DNA of 17,746 nt from CAZXFG01 sp964640515 (GTDB lineage: Bacteria; Patescibacteriota; Patescibacteriia; Magasanikbacterales; GWA2-37-8). Location of the stretch: assembly GCA_964640515.1 (NCBI GenBank), contig CAZXFG010000010.1:1-17746 (forward strand). Reading direction: 5' to 3'. The position numbers and the translations under genes were made by a program. Positions 6,311-12,456 of the stretch are shown here, in pieces. The notes below the pieces were generated by a model. The model worked only from the letters and a program-made list of their open reading frames with translations, was not told the DNA's origin and ran no database searches. Positions within the stretch are counted from its first letter, which is position 1. Every line of letters begins with the position of its first letter.

Positions 6311-7081
6311 TTATGCGAGACGATAGTACCCACGCGACACGAAATCAAGATAACCTTTATCTCGTAGAAACTGTAGCTGCTGCCGAATTTTATCTTTAAT
6401 ATGTTTATTTTCTGGGTGTAATCTACTCAATTCCCCTTCAAACGCATATACATCACCAAGTGTAAAATCTTTTTTGTCAATTTTATCAACGCAACGCATC
6501 ATATCAAGCAACCAACCTTTTGCCGATATTTCTTTTTCTTCTCTCAAGAATAAAGTTTTCTTCCAATTAGACAACACTTTTTCTTTTGGCTCAATCTGTT
6601 TGTCGTGAACAAAAAATATTTTTCCGGTTTGAGGAATATTTTTGAGAACGATATTGCAACCGACCCAGCCAGCCCGTTGTGCTGTTGGCGCCAAAGGTTT
6701 TCTTTTTTCTATTATCTCCGGGACAAAAAAATGTTTGGGAATAACCAAAAAATTTATTACTTCAAAATTTGCCAAATAATAGTTTAACAAGAAAAAATTT
6801 GGATTATTGCTGCTTGTGAGCCGCTCTAGCATTGTTCGATACGCACCATCCACAATTTTTGCGCCCAGTGTATCTTGCTTACTTTTCAGCTCATAATCCT
6901 CATGGCAATGCGAGCAATAAAAATCAGCGACAGGTTGATTGTTCGGATACTTATCAATATTAAGATGTCCGCAATTTGGGCAAAAGATGGATTCATCAAC
7001 CCAATGTTCGGTTAAAACACGCACCTTTTGCGATGCGTTTTTATAATTTATGGCCAATTTTTCATCCAATATTAACCTCAT
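6311..7081 (-). CDS. dpnI: DpnI-type restriction endonuclease (cuts methylated GATC)
   Basis: The 256-aa protein is collinear, as I recall it, with DpnI of S. pneumoniae (254 aa). Key residues keep the same numbers: D53, E64 and K66 form the PD-(D/E)XK site (PVADFYC then YELKSK). C34/C37 (CPNC) and C56/C59 (CSHC) are the zinc ligands. Conserved blocks include NPNFF, KPLAPTAQRAGWVGCNI and the C-terminal winged helix (about 183-256) with HIKDKIRQQLQFLRDKG. Family knowledge: DpnI cuts GATC only when the adenine is N6-methylated and needs no partner methylase. A host using it must lack Dam methylation. The AT-rich composition suggests transfer. A promoter, TTGTCA-17-TAAAAT at 7130-7102, gives a leader of about 14 nt. 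The 61-aa ORF follows after 4 nt. Confidence 0.96.
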   Translation of the reverse strand: MRLILDEKLAINYKNASQKVRVLTEHWVDESIFCPNCGHLNIDKYPNNQPVADFYCSHCHEDYELKSKQDTLGAKIVDGAYRTMLERLTSSNNPNFFLLNYYLANFEVINFLVIPKHFFVPEIIEKRKPLAPTAQRAGWVGCNIVLKNIPQTGKIFFVHDKQIEPKEKVLSNWKKTLFLREEKEISAKGWLLDMMRCVDKIDKKDFTLGDVYAFEGELSRLHPENKHIKDKIRQQLQFLRDKGYLDFVSRGYYRLA

Positions 7082-7101
7082 ATTTCAGTCAATTTTCCAC
7101 C

Positions 7102-7130
7102 ATTTTACCTATCTGTGGATAACTTGACAA
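7102..7130 (-). promoter_or_regulatory. dpnI promoter
   Basis: On the - strand TTGTCA (7130-7125), a 17-nt spacer and TAAAAT (7107-7102) precede the dpnI ATG. The -35 hexamer overlaps the -35 of the divergent + strand promoter at 7124-7153, so the two probably compete for polymerase. Confidence 0.7.
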
Positions 7131-7153
7131 AAACGCTATTTTTCTGGTATATT
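7124..7153 (+). promoter_or_regulatory. Promoter of a short + strand RNA
   Basis: A perfect TTGACA (7124-7129), an 18-nt spacer and TATATT (7148-7153) with an extended-10 TG (TGGTATATT) point rightwards. The expected start is near 7160. Confidence 0.7.
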
Positions 7154-7159
7154 ATATCT

Positions 7160-7241
7160 GTGTTGAAAAGCACCGTCACCTGAACGATACCAGGATCGTA
7201 TTCACTCCTCCGACCCCTAAAAGGTCGGAGTGTTGTTTTTT
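7160..7241 (+). ncRNA. Candidate small RNA, about 80 nt
   Basis: A promoter at 7124-7153 and a T-tailed hairpin at 7204-7241 bound a short transcript on the strand opposite to both flanking genes. It contains no ORF of note. A small hairpin ACGAT-N6-ATCGT lies in the middle, and the 3' end is the terminator stem. Its 3' part is antisense to the last codons of the NYN gene. I do not recognise a family. Confidence 0.5.
7204..7241. terminator. Terminator hairpin shared by the small RNA and the NYN gene end
   Basis: CTCCGACC (7208-7215) pairs with GGTCGGAG (7223-7230) around a 7-nt loop, and on the + strand TGTTGTTTTTTG follows. The stop codon of the NYN gene (7217-7219, - strand) falls in the loop. 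On the - strand no clear T run follows, so it is best on the + strand. Confidence 0.72.
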
Positions 7242-7861
7242 GTATAATATAAAAAACTTTTAAGGGTCTCGGCAGGGATAAATTTGTCAGCGACTGCCTC
7301 CAGTTCTTTACTCATACGTGTACGGGTACACACTACCACCACTTTCTTACCTTTTTCTTTTAAATAGCTTAGCAGACCTCCAAAATCGCTATCACCGGAA
7401 AATAACATTACCGTATCGTATTTATTAATTTTAGTGAGCATGTCCATTGTCATCTCGACATCAAAATTACACTTTGGTCTCTTACCTAAAAACTTACCAT
7501 CTTCATCATAATGTGGAACCATTTTAATCTCTTTGGTTTTGACTTGAAAACCGCTCTTTTCTGCTTTATCTACTCGAAAAATAGAACCACGACTTTTAAT
7601 ATTTTCTCGATGATCCTTTGGTAAACCCAGTTGTGTTTTAAAATATCCATAATAAAAAAATTTTTTCTTAGGTTTGACCCAACCGCAGATCTCGGATAAT
7701 TTAGCAATGTCTATTTCCTTACAAAACCGAAATTTGTTTTCTTCTGGCCAAAAATCCTTAGCCCACGGACGGACATTACCAAAATCTATAAAGGCGAAAA
7801 CATTACCAAATTGTTTTGGATCAAAAAGATAATGTTGCCCCCTAAACGATTCTAAATCCAT
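7217..7861 (-). CDS. NYN-domain (LabA/DUF88-like, PIN-fold) putative ribonuclease
   Basis: The 214-aa protein has a NYN domain. AFIDFGNV (23-30) holds the first acidic residue, D26. CNFDVEMTMDML (131-142) holds D134 and D140. DTVMLFSGDSDFGGLL (149-164) holds D157 and D159, followed by the strand KKVVVV. These are the expected metal-binding acids of this PIN-like nuclease fold. NYN proteins act on RNA in several settings (rRNA or tRNA turnover, and some defence or toxin systems); the substrate here is unknown. Residues 1-20 and 31-110 are an unusual extension and insertion rich in Lys, Phe and Tyr. It has its own promoter (7917-7889), sits just upstream of dpnI on the same strand, and shares its AT-rich composition. 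Confidence 0.88.
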   Translation of the reverse strand: MDLESFRGQHYLFDPKQFGNVFAFIDFGNVRPWAKDFWPEENKFRFCKEIDIAKLSEICGWVKPKKKFFYYGYFKTQLGLPKDHRENIKSRGSIFRVDKAEKSGFQVKTKEIKMVPHYDEDGKFLGKRPKCNFDVEMTMDMLTKINKYDTVMLFSGDSDFGGLLSYLKEKGKKVVVVCTRTRMSKELEAVADKFIPAETLKSFLYYTKNNTPTF

Positions 7862-7888
7862 ATCTTATTTCATTAAATCGTCAAGCGT

Positions 7889-7917
7889 AGTATACGTTTT
7901 TTACACAAAACCGTCAA
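7889..7917 (-). promoter_or_regulatory. Promoter of the NYN gene
   Basis: TTGACG (7917-7912), a 17-nt spacer and TATACT (7894-7889) on the - strand lead to a start near 7882 and a 21-nt leader without Shine-Dalgarno before ATG 7861. It begins immediately after the terminator of the tRNA unit. Confidence 0.82.
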
Positions 7918-7948
7918 TCAAAAAAGAATGTCTTAAAAACACTCTTTT
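7918..7948 (-). terminator. Terminator of the tpiA-tRNA-rpmG unit
   Basis: On the - strand AAAAGAGTGT pairs with ACATTCTTTT (one G-U) around a 7-nt loop, with further T beyond. It lies 8 nt after the 3' end of tRNA-Trp. Confidence 0.82.
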
Positions 7949-7955
7949 CCGTTTG

Positions 7956-8026
7956 CAGGGGCGCACGGACTTGAACCGTGAAAAGCAGTTTTGGAGACTG
8001 CTGTGATACCATTTCACTACGCCCCT
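7956..8026 (-). tRNA. trnW: tRNA-Trp(CCA)
   Basis: Acceptor arms AGGGGCG (8026-8020) and CGCCCCT (7963-7957) pair fully, with discriminator G at 7956. The anticodon stem GCAGT/ACTGC encloses loop CTCCAAA, anticodon CCA. The T arm contains GGTTCAAGTCC. The 3' CCA is not encoded. Confidence 0.96.
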
Positions 8027-8068
8027 AAAGAAAAGGACAGAAATTACCATTCTGTCCCGTTTCAACTG

Positions 8069-8224
8069 TTATTTCGTTTCTTTGTGCATGACATGCTTTT
8101 TGCAATGACGGCAATATTTCTTTACTTCCAGCCGTGTCTTCAATATCTTCTTATTTTTCTTGGAAAAATAATTGACACGCTTGCAAGCCGTGCACTCCAT
8201 TTTGATCATGTTATCTTGGGACAT
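8069..8224 (-). CDS. rpmG: 50S ribosomal protein L33
   Basis: With ATG 8224 the product has 51 residues. The core MECTACKRVNYFSKKNKK and the end KKYCRHCKKHVMHKETK are typical of L33, with two CxxC pairs (a zinc-ribbon, C+ form). Starts at the internal Met codons, giving 46 or 43 residues, are also possible. The longer open frame upstream runs into tRNA-Tyr and is not coding. The order tRNA-Tyr, rpmG, tRNA-Trp resembles the common bacterial rpmG-trnW neighbourhood that usually leads to secE and nusG, but those genes do not follow here. Confidence 0.92.
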   Translation of the reverse strand: MSQDNMIKMECTACKRVNYFSKKNKKILKTRLEVKKYCRHCKKHVMHKETK

Positions 8225-8250
8225 ACAATCTAAATTGTTTATTAATAACT

Positions 8251-8524
8251 TGGTGGGCAGGCTAGGATTCGAACCTAGGAAGGCTGAGCCAGCAGATTTC
8301 ACTTATCTCTAAGTTTCCTTAAAGCGTGGACTATATCTTTACCCGCGAAGGGTACTCTGGTATCTAGTCTCTACGGCGCCCTCGACTGTTTCGAGGTTCC
8401 CACGGTATTAGCATGGCTTTAGCTTTAGCTTTCACCGTTATCCCAGAGAGTTCATCCTAAGGTTACCCCCAGGAGCTGCCTTTATACGACAGTCTGCCCC
8501 TTTTGACCACTCAGGAACCTGCCC
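8251..8524 (-). tRNA. trnY: tRNA-Tyr(GUA) interrupted by a group I intron
   Basis: The 5' exon is 8524-8489 (36 nt) and the 3' exon 8299-8251. Acceptor GGGCAGG pairs with CCTGCCC; discriminator A is followed by an encoded CCA. Joined, the anticodon arm reads GCAGA-CTGTAAA-TCTGC, anticodon GUA. A long variable arm (GGC-TCA-GCC) fits the class II shape of bacterial tRNA-Tyr, and the T arm is CTAGG-TTCGAAT-CCTAG. The intron falls between anticodon bases 35 and 36, so the mature tRNA needs splicing. This is the only tRNA of the four here with an encoded CCA. The whole 5' exon is also the in-frame 3' part of the homing-endonuclease ORF. Confidence 0.95.
8300..8488 (-). ncRNA. Group I self-splicing intron in tRNA-Tyr, 189 nt
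   Basis: The 5' exon ends in U and the intron ends in G, as group I splicing requires. P1: exon CUGU pairs with intron GCAG with the U-G wobble at the splice site. The P7 strands are GACUA (within 8370-8363) and UAGUC (within the conserved GATATAGTCC, 8337-8328). P8 is UACCC/GGGUA with a UUCGC loop. P9 is CUUUAAG-GAAA-CUUAGAG. P2 includes GG-GUAA-CC. The full core in 189 nt is compact and has no room for an endonuclease gene; the ORF from upstream only reaches into its first 51 nt (stop at 8438). Homing or splicing is not shown. Confidence 0.93.
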
Positions 8525-9298
8525 ATTATTCAAAAAACTTGTAAAACGTCTACTATGTTTCTGATTAGAGAAACCTATTTCTCTATAATATTTTAGGACA
8601 TCATCTTTTCTTGTTAAATAAATTTTATAACAGCTTATGCGTGATGGATGAAAACCTAGTCTCTTCAGTATAATAGAAGCTGTTTTTAAAATTGGCAATG
8701 ATCTGTTACACAGAGAAATCTGTACACGACCAGCTCTTAACCTGTAAACCGAACCATCTGTATCTATTAAGCCGCGCACAACTGCCTTCATGAAAATTTT
8801 CTTTTTCTTGCACCAGGCTGGGATATCTACTTGCGCTTTTACCTTATTCAGAGCTAGGCCACCGGCTAACAACCAACGAACAGCAACTGTAGAACCAAAG
8901 TATGCCACCTTCTCTCCCCTTTTTCTAGAAATCTTTGGTTTTACTTGGAACAACTCCCCCATCATCTTCGCTACATATTCTGCATATTGATCCTCTTTAG
9001 TGCCTAAAGTCACTGTTACTTGTGTAGGCTTGAGATTGCCATCTCCTAAAAGAATCCCGATCAATTCTGCTAATTTCGCTGAACGCTTGGGTAGCCGTAC
9101 CTTGTGTATATTATTGAACCCTTCCTTTCTGTGTCTAGCAACTTTTATACCTAGTCTAACTAGTCTTTCGTAAACAGTAGTTTGGCCTAATCTTAACTCC
9201 TTTGCTATCTGCTCTATGGTTTTATTCTCCTTTACATACAGCTCAGATAGCTCTTTCTCTTTAATTTTTTCCTCAATTTTATTCCACCTCCTTGGCAT
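8438..9298 (-). CDS. LAGLIDADG homing endonuclease, overlapping tRNA-Tyr and its intron
   Basis: This 286-aa protein begins with a helix-turn-helix (about 28-53, IEQIAKELRLGQTTVYERL). Two LAGLIDADG motifs follow: LAELIGILLGDG (76-87, likely catalytic D86) and GLIDTDG (176-182, D181). Two motifs in one chain make it a probable monomeric enzyme. Residues 259-270 (GQVPEWSKGADC) are encoded by the tRNA-Tyr 5' exon, 12 codons exactly, and 271-286 by the intron. The gene is therefore outside the intron. ATG 9298 lies 13 nt after tRNA-Thr(UGU). A strong AAGGAGGTG falls at codons 2-5, so a downstream non-AUG start is conceivable. It likely cuts intronless tRNA-Tyr, which is inference. Confidence 0.93.
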   Translation of the reverse strand: MPRRWNKIEEKIKEKELSELYVKENKTIEQIAKELRLGQTTVYERLVRLGIKVARHRKEGFNNIHKVRLPKRSAKLAELIGILLGDGNLKPTQVTVTLGTKEDQYAEYVAKMMGELFQVKPKISRKRGEKVAYFGSTVAVRWLLAGGLALNKVKAQVDIPAWCKKKKIFMKAVVRGLIDTDGSVYRLRAGRVQISLCNRSLPILKTASIILKRLGFHPSRISCYKIYLTRKDDVLKYYREIGFSNQKHSRRFTSFLNNGQVPEWSKGADCRIKAAPGGNLRMNSLG

Positions 9299-9311
9299 AA
9301 AATTAAGTTAG

Positions 9312-9384
9312 AGCCGGGAACAGGAATCGAACCCGCGACCCGCAGTTTACAAAACTGCTGCTCTACCAACTGAGCTATCCCGGC
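9312..9384 (-). tRNA. trnT: tRNA-Thr(UGU)
   Basis: Acceptor GCCGGGA pairs with TCCCGGC. The anticodon stem GCAGT/ACTGC encloses TTTGTAA, anticodon UGU. D-arm TAGCTCAGTTGGTAGAGC and T-arm GGTTCGATTCC are standard. Discriminator T (9312); CCA not encoded. Confidence 0.96.
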
Positions 9385-9390
9385 AGCTTG

Positions 9391-9463
9391 AGCCGTTGAG
9401 CGGATTTGAACCGCTGACCACCTCCTTACCATGGAGGTGCTCTACCAACTGAGCTACAACGGC
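9391..9463 (-). tRNA. trnT: tRNA-Thr(GGU)
   Basis: Acceptor GCCGTTG pairs with CAACGGC. The anticodon stem CCTCC/GGAGG encloses ATGGTAA, anticodon GGU. T-arm GGTTCAAATCC. Discriminator T; no encoded CCA. Its 5' end lies one base after the stop codon of the TPR gene. Confidence 0.96.
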
Positions 9464-9464
9464 A

Positions 9465-10364
9465 TTACATCTTCCCTATTTTCTCCTTCCACTCAATTAG
9501 TTTCTTATTATCCGGATTGACCAATCTTAGTTCGTTATAACTCTCTTCCGCTACTGGCTTATTGCCGCATATTATAGCAATTTCTATCAATAAGTCAAGG
9601 TACTTTGGATTCTTTGGCTCCAATTCCACGGCTTGGGTAATGGCTTCCTGGGCCGTTTGGGGCTGGCCGACTTTGAGCAATAATTCGGCCAAGTGATAAA
9701 ACCGCGTGGATAAAGAATCATTGACCAAGACCGCCTGCTGATAATATTGAATCGCCTCTTCCAAATCCCCCTGGCTCTCGGCAATCTCGCCCAGTTTCAC
9801 CATCACCACATCATCATTGGGGTCCAGCTGAAGCAAAAAACGATAAGTTTCGCGCGCTTCTTCCAATTGCCCCTTGGCATAATAGGCGTCGCCCAAACCG
9901 CGATAAGCCGGCGAACATTTCACATCCACTTTAATCGCTTCAATAAACAACTCTTCGGCTCGGTCATAGTCCCCGTTCTGCAGCCATTGTTCGGCCTGTT
10001 GGACTAGCTCGTTGGATTTTTCTGTTTTCTCGGTTTGATTTACTTCTTTCTTTTTGGTTTTGTTTTTTAAAGTCTGTTCATGATGCCACAGCCGTTCCAC
10101 TTTGCCCATATATATCCGAAAACGCAACTGCAATATTCCCCAGACCTTAGCTAACGGTCCAAAACGCTTGAACCAAATTTCTTTCATTTGCCTGGCCCGC
10201 GTTTCTATTCTCTTGGATAAAATTTCTTTTTTCTTTCTTGATTCCTGCTCTTCCGGCAGATTTTTTACATCCAAATTGGTTATTTGAGGAAATTTTCTGG
10301 AAACGATAAAAATAACTCCCGCGACGCAAAGCAATATGACGATGAGAAAAATTACATTGTACAT
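9465..10364 (-). CDS. Membrane-anchored TPR protein
   Basis: The 299-aa product has one N-terminal transmembrane helix (about 3-22, NVIFLIVILLCVAGVIFIV), a basic, probably coiled region to about 115, then five tetratricopeptide units. Signature pieces are NGDYDRAEELFIEAI, KGQLEEARETYRFLL, QGDLEEAIQYYQQAV, VGQPQTAQEAITQAV and GNKPVAEESYNELR. TPRs are protein-binding scaffolds, and the partner here is unknown. ATG 10364 is preferred: it has GGTGGAG upstream and puts the membrane helix at the N-terminus. A TTG at 10385 would add 7 residues. It overlaps the end of tpiA by 13 nt, so the two are translationally linked, and its stop is one base from tRNA-Thr(GGU). Confidence 0.88.
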   Translation of the reverse strand: MYNVIFLIVILLCVAGVIFIVSRKFPQITNLDVKNLPEEQESRKKKEILSKRIETRARQMKEIWFKRFGPLAKVWGILQLRFRIYMGKVERLWHHEQTLKNKTKKKEVNQTEKTEKSNELVQQAEQWLQNGDYDRAEELFIEAIKVDVKCSPAYRGLGDAYYAKGQLEEARETYRFLLQLDPNDDVVMVKLGEIAESQGDLEEAIQYYQQAVLVNDSLSTRFYHLAELLLKVGQPQTAQEAITQAVELEPKNPKYLDLLIEIAIICGNKPVAEESYNELRLVNPDNKKLIEWKEKIGKM

Positions 10365-11116
10365 ACTTTTACGATCTCCACCCAACTTTCCAATTTGGCT
10401 GAAGCTCCGCCCACTAAAACGCCTTGCACATGCTCTTGACGCAGATAATCGGCCACATTATTGGGGCGCACGCTTCCGCCATACAAAAGAACGGGTATTA
10501 TACCAGGCATTAGCTCGCCCATCAAGTCATTGATGTATTTATGCGCCTTTTCCGCTTCAGCCGGATCACAGGCATTGCCCGTGCCAATCGCCCAGACCGG
10601 TTCATAAGCCACGATTAATTCTCGTCCGGCCGGCCAGGTTAAACCATCAAAAGCCGCTCGTAACTGAATCTCCACCGCCTCCAAAGTCTTGCCCGCGTCT
10701 CTTTCTTCGGTTCTTTCTCCCGCGCATAACACGGGAGTCAGCCCGGCGCCCAATACCGCCTCTATTTTCTGCCTCACTTCGTGATTAGTTTCGTGAAATA
10801 GATGACGGCGCTCGGAATGGCCCACCAGAGCATACTGACTGCCCGCGGCCGCGCACATTGGAGCCGAGACTTCCCCGGTGTACCCGCCTTTATCCACCCA
10901 ATGAACATTCTGCGCTCCCACGGCTGTTACAGCTCCCCGCATAACTTTGGCTACCTCATTCATGGCCAGAGCGCTAGGAAACAAAACCATTTTTACTTTA
11001 TCGGCAAAACCGGCTTCCTCCTTTTTTAAGGCCGTAGCTAAATTGACGCTTTCCGCCAAATCCAAATACATTTTCCAGTTCGCAAAGAGGTAATATTTAT
11101 CTTCAAACTTGGACAT
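10352..11116 (-). CDS. tpiA: Triose-phosphate isomerase
   Basis: The 254-aa protein is a complete TIM barrel that interconverts dihydroxyacetone phosphate and glyceraldehyde-3-phosphate. Catalytic residues are in place: N13 and K15 in FANWKMY, H100 in LVGHSERR and E172 in AYEPVWAIGTG. The phosphate-binding LLYGGSVRPNN is near 210-220. Its 3' end overlaps the TPR gene by 13 nt. A TATAAT at 11131-11126 would place the RNA start within a few bases of the ATG, but the -35 is poor, so read-through from the M16 peptidase gene (stop at 11153) is equally likely. Confidence 0.97.
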   Translation of the reverse strand: MSKFEDKYYLFANWKMYLDLAESVNLATALKKEEAGFADKVKMVLFPSALAMNEVAKVMRGAVTAVGAQNVHWVDKGGYTGEVSAPMCAAAGSQYALVGHSERRHLFHETNHEVRQKIEAVLGAGLTPVLCAGERTEERDAGKTLEAVEIQLRAAFDGLTWPAGRELIVAYEPVWAIGTGNACDPAEAEKAHKYINDLMGELMPGIIPVLLYGGSVRPNNVADYLRQEHVQGVLVGGASAKLESWVEIVKVCTM

Positions 11117-11152
11117 ATGCGATTGATTATATCCTCTCCCGAGGCTGATGAA

Positions 11153-12442
11153 TTAAGCGATCATCTTTAAAACTTTTTCTTTTTTTAACGGGCCAATAGC
11201 CGCCAAGCGCATCTGATCAAAATCAAAAATTTTCTTGGCCATGGCTTTTACTTCTTCGGCCGTCACTTGTTTTACCTGCTTCAACATTTCCTCGGGCGTC
11301 TCTATTTTCGGCATAAACCAAAATTGTTTGGCATACCATTCGGCTTGAGCGCTGCTTTCTTCCATGCTCAAAGCCATCCGGCCGGAAATGCTATTCTTGG
11401 CATCGCGCAACTCGTTATCCGTCACTCCGCCGGTGGCGATTTTTATCAATTCCGCTTTAATCACCTGCAAAGCTTCGGGCAAACGGGCTGGGTCCAATCC
11501 GGCGCGCACGCAAGCCATGCCCGCGTCCCTGAAACTTGCGCCAGCCGATTGAATCACATAAGCCAACCCCCGCTTTTCCCGCACTTCCACGAACAAACGC
11601 GAACTCATGCCCCCGCCTAAGATGTAGAGCATGATAGCAGACGCGTAACGCCGAGAATCGGTCAAACTTAATCCGGGAAAACCCAAAATCACATGCGCCT
11701 GGTCCACCTTGCTTTCTTTTACTGCCACCCGGTCGGCCAAACTTAATTTTCTTTTCGGCCAAACAAATTTAACAAAACTATTTTTATTGCGCTTTTTTTC
11801 ACTTTCTTTTTTTTGCTCGGGCGCGAAATATTTTTCTACCAGTTGATTTAATTTTTTCTTATCAAAATGTCCGGCCACCACCAAAACCATATTGGAAGGA
11901 CTGTAGGCGGATTTGTAATAATGCCAAAGCTCGTCCCGGCTTAATCCTTGAACGGTTTCTTTGCTTCCGCCCTCATCCCAACCCAACGGACAATCGCCGA
12001 GAATCAAACGGTCAAACAATAAATTGATAAACATGGTGGGATTGTCTTCATACATCCGCAACTCTTCCACAATCACGCCTTTCTCTTTATTCATCTCCAC
12101 TTCATCCATTTTGGAATGAAAAACCATGTCCGAAAGCAAATCATAGGCCAGCTCCTGCTTGGCGCTGTCAATTTTTACATAATATCCGGTGTATTCTTTG
12201 CCCGTAAAAGCGTTGAAATCCGCGCCCACGGCTTCCAAGTCCCGCGTAATATCCAGAGCGGTCGGCCGTTTCAAAGTGCCCTTAAACATCATGTGCTCGG
12301 CAAAATGCGACACTCCGGATATCTTCTTGTCTTCATAGCGCGAGCCAATCGGTAAAAGCGCCAAAACTGTGGTAGCTTTGGTGCCGGACATTGGAACTGC
12401 AATCAAGGACAGTCCATTTTTTAATTTGGAATGATAAATCAT
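11153..12442 (-). CDS. M16 family zinc metallopeptidase
   Basis: The 429-aa protein has the inverted zinc motif HFAEH (46-50) with the third ligand at E126/E127 in VIVEELRM, placing it in the M16B group (processing-peptidase-like). The N-terminal half holds the active site. The C-terminal half has the matching fold with GGGMSSRLFVEVREKRGLAY, the usual R/Y region. Such enzymes degrade peptides in a closed clam-shell, usually as two-domain dimers; the substrate is unknown here. No signal peptide is visible, so it is likely cytoplasmic. It starts 14 nt after the glyS stop and probably belongs to the same transcript. Confidence 0.94.
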   Translation of the reverse strand: MIYHSKLKNGLSLIAVPMSGTKATTVLALLPIGSRYEDKKISGVSHFAEHMMFKGTLKRPTALDITRDLEAVGADFNAFTGKEYTGYYVKIDSAKQELAYDLLSDMVFHSKMDEVEMNKEKGVIVEELRMYEDNPTMFINLLFDRLILGDCPLGWDEGGSKETVQGLSRDELWHYYKSAYSPSNMVLVVAGHFDKKKLNQLVEKYFAPEQKKESEKKRNKNSFVKFVWPKRKLSLADRVAVKESKVDQAHVILGFPGLSLTDSRRYASAIMLYILGGGMSSRLFVEVREKRGLAYVIQSAGASFRDAGMACVRAGLDPARLPEALQVIKAELIKIATGGVTDNELRDAKNSISGRMALSMEESSAQAEWYAKQFWFMPKIETPEEMLKQVKQVTAEEVKAMAKKIFDFDQMRLAAIGPLKKEKVLKMIA

Positions 12443-12456
12443 AATTTATCTCCGAT

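Noticed and set aside
8225..8302. Upstream extension of the rpmG frame
   Set aside because: These codons are the tRNA-Tyr 3' exon and spacer; L33 is complete from the internal ATG at 8224.
8300..9298. A single large intron containing the endonuclease gene, starting in tRNA-Thr(UGU)
   Set aside because: tRNA-Thr(UGU) is complete at 9312-9384 and the tRNA-Tyr 5' exon (8524-8489) separates the endonuclease core from the intron.
9232..9432. 66-codon - strand ORF across both tRNA-Thr genes
   Set aside because: The product (GIAQLVEQ...GSIPVPGS type) is the usual artefact of translating tRNA genes.
11267..11762. Several ORFs in other frames within the M16 peptidase gene
   Set aside because: All are contained in a clearly conserved gene and show no recognisable domain.
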